Part shown: piece by piece, positions 33,594 through 42,765 of the stretch
How positions within the stretch are numbered: position 1 is the first letter of the stretch
Layout: each line of letters opens with the position of its first letter
Assembly: GCA_900539755.1 (NCBI GenBank)
Contig: UQDC01000004.1
Location: 1 to 64,000, forward strand
Source of the DNA: an uncultured Alistipes sp.
Lineage (GTDB): Bacteria; Bacteroidota; Bacteroidia; Bacteroidales; Rikenellaceae
Reading direction: 5' to 3'
Length of the DNA stretch: 64,000 bases
Program-made: the position numbers and the translations under genes
Notes under the pieces: model-generated
The model's input: only the letters and a program-made list of their open reading frames with translations
Database searches by the model: none
What the model was told of the DNA's origin: nothing

Positions 33594-34991
33594 TTAGAAA
33601 TCGGCATTCTTCGGTGTTCTCGGGAAGGGGATTACGTCCCGGATGTTGCTCATGCCTGTGACAAACAACAACAGACGTTCGAAACCCAAACCGAAACCAC
33701 TGTGCGGAGCACTGCCCCAACGGCGAGTATCCAAATACCACCAGATATCTTTTTCTGGGATATTGAGTTCCGCCACACGTTTAGACAGTTTTTCGTAACT
33801 CTCTTCACGTTGTGAGCCACCGATGATCTCTCCGATTTTGGGGAAGAGCACATCCATGGCACGGACGGTTTTGCCATCATCGTTAAGTTTCATGTAGAAC
33901 GCTTTGATCTCTTTCGGATAGTTGATCAGAATAACCGGTTTTTTGAAATGTTGCTCAACCAGATAACGTTCGTGTTCACTTTGCAGATCGAGTCCCCAGC
34001 TTACCGGATATTCGAATTTAACTCCACTTTCCATCAGGATCTTGATTCCTTCGCTGTAATCCAGGCGTACGAAATCGTTATTGACCACGAAATTCAGTCG
34101 ATCGATCAGCTCTGCATCGAACATTTTGTTGAGGAACTCGAGATCCTCCCGGCAATTGTCCAGTGCATATTGGATCAAATATTTGAGGAAGTCTTCAGCC
34201 AACTCCATGTTGTCTTCCAACTCATAGAAGGCAACTTCAGGCTCGATCATCCAGAACTCAGCCAAGTGGCGAGGGGTATTTGAATTTTCAGCACGGAAAG
34301 TCGGGCCGAAAGTGTAGATCTGCGAAAGAGCCAAAGCTCCGAGTTCACCTTCCAACTGACCGGATACCGTCAGGTTGCAAGATTTGCCGAAGAAATCTTG
34401 AGTATAATCTACCTGTCCTTTATCGTTTTTGGGAACATTGTTCAAGTCGAGGGTCGTTACCTGGAACATTGCACCGGCACCTTCTGCATCACTTCCTGTG
34501 ATCAGAGGGGTGTGCAAATAGTAAAATCCTCGATCATTGAAGTATTTGTGGATGGCATAGGCCATGGCATGACGGATGCGCAGTACAGCACCGAACGTGT
34601 TGGTACGCGGACGCAAATAGGCGATCTCCCGCAAAAACTCCATGGAGTGTCCTTTCTTTTGGAGAGGATATGTATTGGGATCGGCTTCGCCATAGATCTC
34701 GATCTCTTTGGCCTGGATTTCTACCCGTTGTCCGGAACCTTGAGATTCGACGAGCGTACCGCTTACACGGAGGCAGGCACCGGTGGTAATACGTTTGAGT
34801 AAATCGTCGTCAAAATTGGCCACATCGACAACGATCTGAATATTATGGATGATTGAACCGTCGTTCAGAGCGATAAAAGCAACATTTTTGTTACCTCGCT
34901 TGGTACGCACCCATCCTTTGGCGGTAACTTCACTGCCGGCGGGTGTCGATTTTAACAGTTCTGCGATTTTTGTTCTACCTCCTTGTGACAT
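33594..34991 (-). CDS. asnS: Asparaginyl-tRNA synthetase
   Basis: 465 residues. N-terminal OB-fold anticodon-binding domain (VTAKGWVRTKRGNKNVAFIALNDGS), class II core with motif 2 (FGPTFRAENSNTPRHLAEFWMIEPE) and motif 3 (GFGLGFERLLLFVTGMSNIRDVIPFPR). The AEFWMIEPE and late NSNTPRHLAEF segments distinguish AsnRS from AspRS. Single gene. Confidence 0.96.
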   Translation of the reverse strand: MSQGGRTKIAELLKSTPAGSEVTAKGWVRTKRGNKNVAFIALNDGSIIHNIQIVVDVANFDDDLLKRITTGACLRVSGTLVESQGSGQRVEIQAKEIEIYGEADPNTYPLQKKGHSMEFLREIAYLRPRTNTFGAVLRIRHAMAYAIHKYFNDRGFYYLHTPLITGSDAEGAGAMFQVTTLDLNNVPKNDKGQVDYTQDFFGKSCNLTVSGQLEGELGALALSQIYTFGPTFRAENSNTPRHLAEFWMIEPEVAFYELEDNMELAEDFLKYLIQYALDNCREDLEFLNKMFDAELIDRLNFVVNNDFVRLDYSEGIKILMESGVKFEYPVSWGLDLQSEHERYLVEQHFKKPVILINYPKEIKAFYMKLNDDGKTVRAMDVLFPKIGEIIGGSQREESYEKLSKRVAELNIPEKDIWWYLDTRRWGSAPHSGFGLGFERLLLFVTGMSNIRDVIPFPRTPKNADF

Positions 34992-35247
34992 GGAATTTCT
35001 TTTTAGAGTTATAACTCACAAATATCGTTTTTTTTTTTCAAAATGAGTCAAATAATATTGTTTTTTAGATTCCGGGAAGAGAATAGCTCGCTGTTGTATG
35101 TAGAATGACTATATGTAATTGTGTAATATTGATAAAGAAAGAATGGCCTAATGTTGCGTGTGTGCAGGATTGCGATGACATCGCATCTTGTGGTAAATTG
35201 GTAGGATAACGATTTAATGATTGCACGTTTGACGTTGTGATAAATAC
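34992..35247. other. Intergenic, nothing recognised
   Basis: About 255 bases upstream of asnS. A poly-T/poly-A tract at 35028-35040 is the only notable element; no gene. Confidence 0.5.
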
Positions 35248-35280
35248 AAAGAAGGCGGAATTAAAGATTCCGCCTTCTTT
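35248..35280 (-). terminator. Terminator of 35296-36309
   Basis: 14-bp perfect stem AAAGAAGGCGGAAT/ATTCCGCCTTCTTT with loop of 5, directly after the lipoprotein stop on the minus strand. Confidence 0.85.
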
Positions 35281-35295
35281 GTTGTATGGGGGTAT

Positions 35296-36309
35296 TTAAT
35301 TAGAAGAACCATCGATTGGAATATCATACCCATGGCAAGTCATCGAAATGGTAGGAGAACATTTTTTATTATCACTTGCTTTGTCTGAGTCTGGATCTGA
35401 GTCAGAGTCTGTGTTGGGAGTCCAAGTTACACTGGTGTAATCAAGAAAATCTTCGCTTTCAGATAATCTGATAGATAAACTTCCTTCCAAAATAGTTTGT
35501 CCGCAAGTAGGTGAATAAATCACAATAGGAGTAGGTGTGCTTACTGTTACCTTTTCAGCGATCATTGAAGGTGTAACACTGTTTGTATTACTAATGGCAA
35601 GCTCATATGATGATGAAGTGATTCCAGTCCATGATTGATCCCCTGGATTATCTTTTTGGGTAATCGTCATAGTCCCTGTCCAATCAGATCCTTCAGTATT
35701 ATATTGTATATCACCATCAGTACTGATTTTTGCAACATAATTACTTAATGAAACATTCCATTTATTCTCCTGGACAGTTTTAATTTGATAAGAAAAGGCA
35801 TGGATCGAAACCACATATCCATTTATTGAAATTGTATAAGGATCATTTTCACCTAAGTTAACATACCAAACGTTCTCAGGAGTCATCGGTCCTCCGTTGC
35901 CAGTATTAATTTCAATATTTCCAGACCGCAATGTATTATTATCAGAAGGTGAAGTCATGAGGCCAATATTGTCGATTTTATAAATATTGTTACCTCTATC
36001 GACGATAGTTGCGTTCCCGAATAATTTACTTTTTACGGCACAATTGTTCATAGCTTCAGCTGTAATAACAGGATTAGGATCCCCATTCTGTTCAGCTTCT
36101 AAAAGAGTTTCTGTCATCAAAGAGTTGAGACGGAATGCGATTTCGAAAGGGTCCAAATTGTATTCAATTTGGGATGTAACAGACATGAATAATACTGTTC
36201 CTACTTCATAATAGTACCGTTCCCATGCATCTCCCGTTGTTTTGTTTGATGATTCACACGAAGTGAGTAGCATGGCAGCGCCGGCTAATAATAGAAAAAA
36301 TTTTTTCAT
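35296..36309 (-). CDS. Lipoprotein of unknown function
   Basis: 337 residues. Lipoprotein signal MKKFFLLLAGAAMLLTSC. No family recognised. The body is beta-rich with many Asn/Thr/Ser; a mid-region (DWTGTMTITQKDNPGDQSWTG) and an Asp/Ser repeat (DSDSDPDSDKASD) near residue 310 stand out. The low-complexity acid stretch and the final CPTISMTCHGYDIP segment with two cysteines are unusual. It is transcribed alone between its own -7 box and terminator, so a surface or periplasmic role is all that can be said. Confidence 0.75.
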   Translation of the reverse strand: MKKFFLLLAGAAMLLTSCESSNKTTGDAWERYYYEVGTVLFMSVTSQIEYNLDPFEIAFRLNSLMTETLLEAEQNGDPNPVITAEAMNNCAVKSKLFGNATIVDRGNNIYKIDNIGLMTSPSDNNTLRSGNIEINTGNGGPMTPENVWYVNLGENDPYTISINGYVVSIHAFSYQIKTVQENKWNVSLSNYVAKISTDGDIQYNTEGSDWTGTMTITQKDNPGDQSWTGITSSSYELAISNTNSVTPSMIAEKVTVSTPTPIVIYSPTCGQTILEGSLSIRLSESEDFLDYTSVTWTPNTDSDSDPDSDKASDNKKCSPTISMTCHGYDIPIDGSSN

Positions 36310-36401
36310 ATTATGGTTGTTTGTTGTTTTAGTATGGAATTTGAGGTGGTAGTTAATTCAACGTATACAACATAGATGTTATTGTACGTTTAAATGTTGC
36401 A

Positions 36402-36424
36402 TGAACAATAAATTTGTTCATGTG
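36402..36424 (-). promoter_or_regulatory. Hairpin at predicted 5' end of the lipoprotein mRNA
   Basis: CATGAACAA-TAAAT-TTGTTCATG, a perfect 9-bp stem. The -7 box at 36432-36439 puts the predicted start at about 36425, so the transcript would begin in this hairpin. Confidence 0.45.
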
Positions 36425-36431
36425 GTTTTCG

Positions 36432-36439
36432 CAAAGGTA
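36432..36439 (-). promoter_or_regulatory. -7 box TACCTTTG for the lipoprotein gene
   Basis: Canonical TACCTTTGCG on the minus strand, about 120 bases before the ATG at 36309. Confidence 0.55.
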
Positions 36440-36503
36440 GAATTAAAATTTGAATAGTGAATTTCTTATGGAAGAAAGAGAAATGATTTTAGATAAAGAA
36501 TCC

Positions 36504-36511
36504 TATTTTTG
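36504..36511 (+). promoter_or_regulatory. -7 box TATTTTTG for the DUF4954 gene
   Basis: Perfect TAnnTTTG, 33 bases before the ATG at 36544. Confidence 0.45.
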
Positions 36512-36543
36512 TGCCAATCCAGCGATATTAATTGGTTAATCTT

Positions 36544-38475
36544 ATGGCAACCATGCTATTCAATAAAAAATATAGACCTCTTGACTGTGAGGAGATTGAA
36601 CTTTTGTGTCAGCAAAGATGCTCGGCGCAAAATTGGTCGGATATCGTTGTTGCGGAAGGCTTTGATCCTAAATATTTGGTCAATGTATCTTTTAGTGGTA
36701 CGATCCGTTTGGGAGTAAATGGTAAGGAAATTTCCTGTGGTTCGGGAGTGATCCGTCATGCCGGGATTTACAATGCCATGTTGCATAATTGTACCATCGG
36801 AGACAATGTGCTTATATATAATGTAGGACGATATATTGCCAATTACGACATTGAAGATGATGTAGTGATTGAAAATGTCGGACAGATTTCGTGCGACGGG
36901 GCCAATGCGTTTGGTAACGGGACTGAGGTGTCGGCCATTAATGAAGCTGGAGGTCGTGAAGTGCCGATTTATGACGAGCTTACGGCTCAGATTGCATATA
37001 TCATGGCCATGTATCGGCATCGCAATCGAACGATCGAGCAGATGCAGGCTATGATAGCAAAACGAGTGTCTGCCAAAACATCCGATCGTGGAGTGATTGC
37101 CCAGGCGGCTTCTGTGGTGAATACGACCTCTTTGTTGAATGTGCGGATCGGGGCATATGCCGTTGTGGATGGAGCCTCCACTTTGCGTAATGGAACGGTC
37201 AACAGTTCGGCTGAATCTCCGACTTATGTCGGTTCGGATGTAGCTGCACGTAATTTTATTATAGCCCGATCGGCGAAAGTTGATACCGGAGCGATGTTGC
37301 GGAGCTGTTTTGTCGGAGAGGGCGTGATTATCGAAAACGGATTTTCGGCTGAACAGTCGTTGTTTTTTGCCAACTGCCACTGTACTCATGGAGAGGCGTG
37401 TGCCGTTTTTGCCGGACCCTATACGGTGACCCACCACCGTGCGACACTGTTGATTGCCGGTTACTTCTCCTTTTTCAATGCGGGAAGTGGGGCCAATCAG
37501 AGCAACCATATGTATAAATCGGGGCCTGTGCATCAGGGCATTCATCAGCGAGGTTGTAAATTTAGCAGTGATGCTTATATCCTACTGCCGGCCAATACGG
37601 GTGTCTTTACTATTGTTAAAGGACGTCATTATCAGCATCATGACACCGATGCCATGCCTTTCTCTTATCTGATTGAGGAGAAAGATGACTCCTATCTGTT
37701 GCCGGCGATGAATTTGCGTAGTTACGGTACAGCTCGAGATATTCGAAAATGGCCTGGACGTGATCGGCGTCGGGGAGTGGCCAGTGATTTGATCCGTTAC
37801 GAATTGATGACACCTTATACGGCTGGCAAAATATTGCAGGCGATTCGTGAGTGTGAATATTTGCAAAGACGTTATCCGACAGCTGAGGAGGTGACCTGGA
37901 ATCGGGTGAAAATCAAAATGACAGCTTTGCGCAAGGGCTTACTGCTGTATAAACAGGCTTTGCGTAGTTATTTGTATGAGTTGTTGAGGAGCAATGGCGT
38001 GGCTTGTACACCGGTCTCTACATTGCCGGATGATGCTTTGGCCGGTTTGGCTCTCTCTTCGAATGAATGGATCGAATGGGTGGATATGGCCGGTTTGATT
38101 GTACCCGCAGCGGTGGTTAATCATCTCCTGGATGAGGTAGATGAGGGAAGCGTCGATGAACTCGATCAGTTGGAAGAGCGGTTGAGATCTTTGGATCAAG
38201 ATTATCCGCAAATGGTGGCTCACTGGGCGGCGTATGCTTTAGAAGCGTTATTGGGGAAACCTGCTTCTGAAATTACGGCTGGCGAATTGCGTCAGGTGAT
38301 GGAGCAGGGAGCTTCGGATCGCAAAGCATTGGCGGCTGCTGTGGCTATGGATGTGCACCGTGATTTTGCCCCATTGATGGCTGTGGGTTACGGTATCGAT
38401 TCCGAATCTTGCCGTGATGCCGATTTCCGAGCAGTCCGAGGCGAAGAGCCTGTCGTGGAATTTCCGGAAAGTTGA
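36544..38475 (+). CDS. DUF4954 family protein (beta-helix, nucleotidyl/acyl-transferase-like)
   Basis: 643 residues from the ATG at 36544 (a TTG four codons earlier is in frame). The N-terminal two thirds contain left-handed beta-helix-like repeats (NCTIGDNVLIYNVGRYIANYDIEDDVVIENVG; later SAKVDTGAMLRSCFVGEGVIIENGF) and a long conserved HxxxHRATLLIAGYFSFFNAGSGANQSNHMYKSGP-type block split over residues 300-330. The last ~200 residues are helical. This is the large, well-conserved Bacteroidetes DUF4954 family of unknown function; sugar-nucleotide-like transferase activity is only suggested by the fold. It precedes der by 31 bases, but der has its own promoter. Confidence 0.85.
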   Translation: MATMLFNKKYRPLDCEEIELLCQQRCSAQNWSDIVVAEGFDPKYLVNVSFSGTIRLGVNGKEISCGSGVIRHAGIYNAMLHNCTIGDNVLIYNVGRYIANYDIEDDVVIENVGQISCDGANAFGNGTEVSAINEAGGREVPIYDELTAQIAYIMAMYRHRNRTIEQMQAMIAKRVSAKTSDRGVIAQAASVVNTTSLLNVRIGAYAVVDGASTLRNGTVNSSAESPTYVGSDVAARNFIIARSAKVDTGAMLRSCFVGEGVIIENGFSAEQSLFFANCHCTHGEACAVFAGPYTVTHHRATLLIAGYFSFFNAGSGANQSNHMYKSGPVHQGIHQRGCKFSSDAYILLPANTGVFTIVKGRHYQHHDTDAMPFSYLIEEKDDSYLLPAMNLRSYGTARDIRKWPGRDRRRGVASDLIRYELMTPYTAGKILQAIRECEYLQRRYPTAEEVTWNRVKIKMTALRKGLLLYKQALRSYLYELLRSNGVACTPVSTLPDDALAGLALSSNEWIEWVDMAGLIVPAAVVNHLLDEVDEGSVDELDQLEERLRSLDQDYPQMVAHWAAYALEALLGKPASEITAGELRQVMEQGASDRKALAAAVAMDVHRDFAPLMAVGYGIDSESCRDADFRAVRGEEPVVEFPES

Positions 38476-38476
38476 T

Positions 38477-38484
38477 TATTTTTG
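38477..38484 (+). promoter_or_regulatory. -7 box TATTTTTG for der
   Basis: Perfect TAnnTTTG followed by CA, just after the DUF4954 stop and 23 bases before the der ATG. Confidence 0.5.
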
Positions 38485-38506
38485 CACCGAGGTTAAACGA
38501 GCAATT

Positions 38507-39811
38507 ATGAGCATAGTAGCTATTGTAGGCCGTCCGAATGTGGGAAAGAGTACGCTCTTCAACCGCTTGGTGGGCATGCGCAAGGCCATTGTCAACGATA
38601 CGGCAGGTACTACACGTGACCGCCATTATGGTACGTCAGATTGGAATGGCCGTGAATTTTCGGTCATTGATACAGGAGGATATGCCCTCGGAGGGGAAGA
38701 TGTCTTTGAGGAGGAGATCCGCAAACAGGTGGTATTGGCCATCGAAGAGAGTGATGTCGTACTGTTTTTGGTTGAGGTATCTACGGGCATTACCGATTTG
38801 GATATGGTGATTGCCGATTTGTTGCGTCGTAGTGGTAAAAAGGTGCTATTGGTGGTCAATAAGGTGGATAACAATGACCTGATCTATCAGTCGCACGAAT
38901 TTTATGCATTGGGACTTGGAGATCCTTTCTGTATTTCGACCATGAGCGGAAGCGGCACGGGAGATCTGCTCGATGCAGTGATTGCAGCGTTGCCTGAAGA
39001 TGCGACGGCTGAAAAGGTTGATGATCTGCCAAAGTTTGCCATTATCGGTCGTCCGAATGTGGGAAAGTCTTCCATGACCAATGCCTTGCTTGATTCGGAA
39101 CGTAATATTGTGACACCGGTTGCCGGGACTACACGCGATTCGATCCTGACCCGATACAATAAGTTCGGTATGGATTTTTATCTGATCGATACCGCTGGTC
39201 TGCGTAAAAAGAACAAGGTGACGGAAGATCTTGAATTCTATTCCGTATTGCGTTCGGTGCGGGCTATCGAATCGTCGGATGTCTGCATCCTGATGCTTGA
39301 TGCTTCGCAGGGCATTGAATCGCAGGATATGAATATCTTTTCACTGGTGGTGCGCAACAAGAAGGGGTGCGTAATCGTGGTGAACAAGTGGGATCTGATC
39401 GAAAAAGAGAGCAATACGATGAAGGAGTTTGCCGAGGCAATCCGTTGTCGGTTGTCACCTTTCAATGATGTGCCTATTGTCTTTACCTCGGTGTTGAACA
39501 AGCAGCGCATTCTGGAGGTATTGCAGACTGCCATGCAGGTTTACTATTCTCGAATTCGTAAAATTCCGACCTCTCAGCTGAACGAATATCTTTTGCCGAT
39601 TATTGAGGAGACTCCGCCTCCTTCGACAAAAGGTAAATATATTCGGATCAAGTATGTTACCCAATTGGCATCTCCAACGCCATCGTTTGCCTTTTTTGTC
39701 AATCTTCCTCAGTATATTAAGGAGGGTTATCGTCGTTTCCTGGAAAACAAGATACGCGAGCGTTGGGATTTCAAGGGGGTGCCTCTGCAACTCTTCTTCC
39801 GTCAAAAATAG
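38507..39811 (+). CDS. der: GTPase Der (EngA), ribosome assembly
   Basis: 434 residues from the ATG at 38507; the frame is open 31 codons upstream into the preceding gene. Two GTPase domains in tandem: P-loops GRPNVGKSTLFNRL (about 8-21) and GRPNVGKSSMTNAL (about 180-193), DTGG and DTAG switch II motifs, NKVD and NKWD base-recognition motifs. A C-terminal KH-like domain follows. Needed for 50S subunit maturation. Confidence 0.97.
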   Translation: MSIVAIVGRPNVGKSTLFNRLVGMRKAIVNDTAGTTRDRHYGTSDWNGREFSVIDTGGYALGGEDVFEEEIRKQVVLAIEESDVVLFLVEVSTGITDLDMVIADLLRRSGKKVLLVVNKVDNNDLIYQSHEFYALGLGDPFCISTMSGSGTGDLLDAVIAALPEDATAEKVDDLPKFAIIGRPNVGKSSMTNALLDSERNIVTPVAGTTRDSILTRYNKFGMDFYLIDTAGLRKKNKVTEDLEFYSVLRSVRAIESSDVCILMLDASQGIESQDMNIFSLVVRNKKGCVIVVNKWDLIEKESNTMKEFAEAIRCRLSPFNDVPIVFTSVLNKQRILEVLQTAMQVYYSRIRKIPTSQLNEYLLPIIEETPPPSTKGKYIRIKYVTQLASPTPSFAFFVNLPQYIKEGYRRFLENKIRERWDFKGVPLQLFFRQK

Positions 39812-39933
39812 GTTCCCAGACGATCTATTGGACCGAAAAAAATGTATTTAGATTTGGCGGATGAACATTCAGACTGGATAAGTCTGAAACGTGCATTTCA
39901 ATAGCCTAAGTATTTTGTGCTGATATAATTAAT

Positions 39934-39968
39934 AAAAGAGTCCCGAAATAAAGTTTCGGGACTCTTTT
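39934..39968. terminator. Bidirectional terminator between der and 40016-40825
   Basis: 15-bp stem AAAAGAGTCCCGAAA/TTTCGGGACTCTTTT with A and T runs usable by both converging genes. Confidence 0.9.
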
Positions 39969-40015
39969 ATTGTTTGGGATGTTTTTATAAGCAAAAAATG
40001 TCAATACCATGCTTG

Positions 40016-40825
40016 TTATTTGACATCTGCTGCAGTTAAATCGACCTGTTGCGAATACCAATACCAGATGGTTGCCAGTTGATCAATCTTAATGGTAGTT
40101 CCGGGTTTGACCACAAATTCACTGACACCGATCTCAGTATAAAGATTTCCCCAATCGTAGGTGTAACCCATCTGGGTCCATAGTCGGGGACGTTGAGATG
40201 CAGGAGTTTTACGCATTTTTTCGATCCACTGTTTGTGCATAGGATCGACCTGCTCCGGGAAGGTGACCGTAGAATAGTGGTTATGGACGTCCGGGTCTGG
40301 AGTAGGGCGCACCAATTTTGAGGAGGGCACCCAAAACTGGACGATATAAGCATACTCTTGTTGTGGCCGCAAACCGAGAATCTGTTTGATACGCATGGTG
40401 GATTGGAGCGAATCGAGCAGCGGATTGTTGTGCATGACCATGCCCAATTCAGGGGAGAGACTGACCCACAGGGCTTCGTCATATGAAGCGGGAGTCTGTT
40501 TGGTTGGGGACCCTGTCCATTGTGCGACCTCGTCCGTTGTCAGAGGCATGACAACCAAAACCAAAGTATCTTTTTTATCGACCCATTGATCGTCGACACT
40601 CCAGAGCCGATCGATCATTTTGTCGGGCGTGATCACTGTACTGCGTTCTACGGCTTTTCGGTACAGACGGTGTTGCCAGGCTAACTCTTTCCGCATTTGG
40701 CGTGAAACGGTATCCTCGGTAGAAGTGGAGGCTGTTGTCGTTTCAGAAGACGGGGACTGTTGTTGACCATTAGCAACAAAAAAGGTCATACAGAGTCCGG
40801 TAATCAATAAAGGTATTGTTTTCAT
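40016..40825 (-). CDS. Secreted protein of unknown function
   Basis: 269 residues from the ATG at 40825 (open frame extends 18 codons upstream without a signal). Signal peptide MKTIPLLITGLCMTFFVANGQQQ, then a Ser/Thr-rich spacer. A conserved-looking domain follows: helical KELAWQHRLYRKAVERS, then strands with TLVLVVMPLTTDEVAQWTG, and an end with MGYTYDWGN-x2-TEIGVSEFVVKPGTTI. I recognise the pattern as a recurrent Bacteroidetes exported protein but know no function. Transcribed alone, converging on der. Confidence 0.75.
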   Translation of the reverse strand: MKTIPLLITGLCMTFFVANGQQQSPSSETTTASTSTEDTVSRQMRKELAWQHRLYRKAVERSTVITPDKMIDRLWSVDDQWVDKKDTLVLVVMPLTTDEVAQWTGSPTKQTPASYDEALWVSLSPELGMVMHNNPLLDSLQSTMRIKQILGLRPQQEYAYIVQFWVPSSKLVRPTPDPDVHNHYSTVTFPEQVDPMHKQWIEKMRKTPASQRPRLWTQMGYTYDWGNLYTEIGVSEFVVKPGTTIKIDQLATIWYWYSQQVDLTAADVK

Positions 40826-41199
40826 GGCTAATGCTCTAAATTGTGGTTGTGTGGGGATATCCCCTCTCGACCACCACAAAGAAAAGAAATATTTTAATTG
40901 CTTTAGCTATTTTGATACGCGAATCCGGGAGTCGTAACTCTTATAGATGTTCACTTGTTGGTTGGTGTAGGTGTCTCTATTGTTTTGAATATAAGCCGTT
41001 AGAGAAGTTAGAGATGGAATTTTATGATCATATTTAAGCGATATTATTGTCTGAACGCAGTGTCTAAATGGAGCGTACTAACGCAATTACAGCATCCGTA
41101 AATCTTCTTTGAGGTGTAGGTGTTTATACGTTTCGCATGAATTTGGTTAATTGACAAAAAAGATGAATTTTTGTATACTCCAAAAAATCGATTTGAACT
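40826..41199. other. Divergent intergenic region
   Basis: About 370 bases; no gene or structured element convinces me. It must contain the promoters of the secreted protein and the GH2-like gene. Confidence 0.45.
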
Positions 41200-42765
41200 A
41201 TGAGACATATTGCTGCTTTAACGTGGACGCTTGGATTCGGGATGCTTGTTCCGACCCTGCTTCCAGCCCAGCCTTGGGCAGATCCCTCCCATGCTGCCGA
41301 GGGAAAAATCAAACCTCGTCAAGAGTTTATCAGCTATACGATTCGGGATTTAGCTCAGAAGGGTGAAGAGAATGAGGCGCAACACTATTTGCCATTGGCT
41401 GGCAAATGGCGGGTCTATTCCTCTACAACGGAACAGGGCGGTATGGCCGGTTTTTATCAACCTCGTTTTTCGACGGCAAATTGGGATGAAACCACACTTC
41501 CCAACACGGTTCCGACAGCGGACAAATCTTTATTGGGATTAGTCCCTCCGCAGTTGCCCGCTGAAAATCCATTGGTGCAGTATCGGGCTGCGATCGAGGT
41601 GCCGTATCTGTGGTTGGATCGAGAGATGTATATTCATATTGAGGGTGTAGGAAGTGCCTATACGCTTTATGTGAATGATCATAAGGTTGGGTATAGCAAC
41701 GATAGTCGCACCCCCGCAGAATATAATATCTCCGATGCGGTAACCGATGGTGTGAATACGATCTCGATCGAAGTGTATGGATTCTCTCAGGGGAGTTGGA
41801 TGGAGACGGGGATTCCTACGTTGACACCTGGCAGCCTCGGCAATATTTATATCTATTCACAGCCCAAATTGCGTATCGAAGATTTCGTTGTTCATGCAAC
41901 GTTGGATTCGGCTCGTGTTAATGGCGTTGTTTGGGTGACGGTCGTGATGGCCAACAGCTACCGCAGTTCTGAGAAAATATCACTCGGATACGATATCTAT
42001 TCGCCAGCCGGGAAATTGATTACCTACAATTTGTATGAAACAGAGGTAGAGCCTGAAAGTTTTGACACCCTCCGTTTCAAGGAGTATATCTATCCCAGTA
42101 TGAAAAAAATGTGGTCTCCAGCTGCGCCCAATCTCTACAATATGATGTTTTATGTGCGTCGGGATGGCCGTATTACGGAATATATTCCGTTCCGTTTCGG
42201 ATTTAATATTACTGAATTGGAGAATGGCCGCTTGGTGATTAATGGCAAAGAGGCTCAGTTAAAGGTGGCGTCGTACAATGCCGCAGCTGATATGGCCCGG
42301 ACGGCCGATGAGCTTCGTGCGCTAAAGCGTCAATACAACACGGTATGTGTTTCGTATCCACAGCCTCGCTGGTTTTACGAATTGTGTGACGAAATAGGTA
42401 TGTATGTGATCGACCAGGCCAACATCAATAGCGATTATCGGAAAGACGACCGCAATGTTGGAGGAGCAGTGGCCAATGATCCTCGTTTCTTGCCCAATTT
42501 CTTGGATCGTGTCGCAAGTATGCAGGGACGAGTGAAAAATAATACTTCGTTGATTGCGATCTCCATGGGTGGAGAGAGTGGCAATGGGTATAATTTTTAT
42601 AAAGCGTATCAATGGTTAAAGGCACATGATACGTTACATCCGGTTACTTATCGAGATGTGCAGGGTGAGTGGAACAGTGACTTCAATTGTCCTGCACCTG
42701 AAGATGTGCGACGCTTTTTGCAAGAAAATACGGTTGTCAGAAAAAGTTCGAGAGGACGTCGCTGA
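41200..42765 (+). CDS. GH2-like (beta-galactosidase-like) protein lacking complete active site
   Basis: 521 residues. Signal peptide ends LLPAQ. Domains in order: GH2 sugar-binding jelly roll (about 60-230; YRAAIEVPYLWLDREMYIHIEGVGSAYTLYVNDHKVGYS), Ig-like domain (about 235-345), and the first part of a TIM barrel (NGKEAQLKVASYN onward). The acid/base region reads SMGGESGNGYNF where active GH2 enzymes have N-E, so the Asn is Gly. The chain ends before the nucleophile-Glu strand and ends in basic residues. It is therefore probably a carbohydrate-binding or pseudo-enzyme member. Its stop overlaps the rlmH start by one base. Confidence 0.75.
   Translation: MRHIAALTWTLGFGMLVPTLLPAQPWADPSHAAEGKIKPRQEFISYTIRDLAQKGEENEAQHYLPLAGKWRVYSSTTEQGGMAGFYQPRFSTANWDETTLPNTVPTADKSLLGLVPPQLPAENPLVQYRAAIEVPYLWLDREMYIHIEGVGSAYTLYVNDHKVGYSNDSRTPAEYNISDAVTDGVNTISIEVYGFSQGSWMETGIPTLTPGSLGNIYIYSQPKLRIEDFVVHATLDSARVNGVVWVTVVMANSYRSSEKISLGYDIYSPAGKLITYNLYETEVEPESFDTLRFKEYIYPSMKKMWSPAAPNLYNMMFYVRRDGRITEYIPFRFGFNITELENGRLVINGKEAQLKVASYNAAADMARTADELRALKRQYNTVCVSYPQPRWFYELCDEIGMYVIDQANINSDYRKDDRNVGGAVANDPRFLPNFLDRVASMQGRVKNNTSLIAISMGGESGNGYNFYKAYQWLKAHDTLHPVTYRDVQGEWNSDFNCPAPEDVRRFLQENTVVRKSSRGRR

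Noticed and set aside
35040..35250. Possible small gene upstream of asnS
   Set aside because: Short frames with many stops and no recognisable product.
36556..37545. 329-codon minus-strand frame inside the DUF4954 gene
   Set aside because: Antisense shadow; residues are His/Ile/Arg-rich mirror of the conserved real protein.
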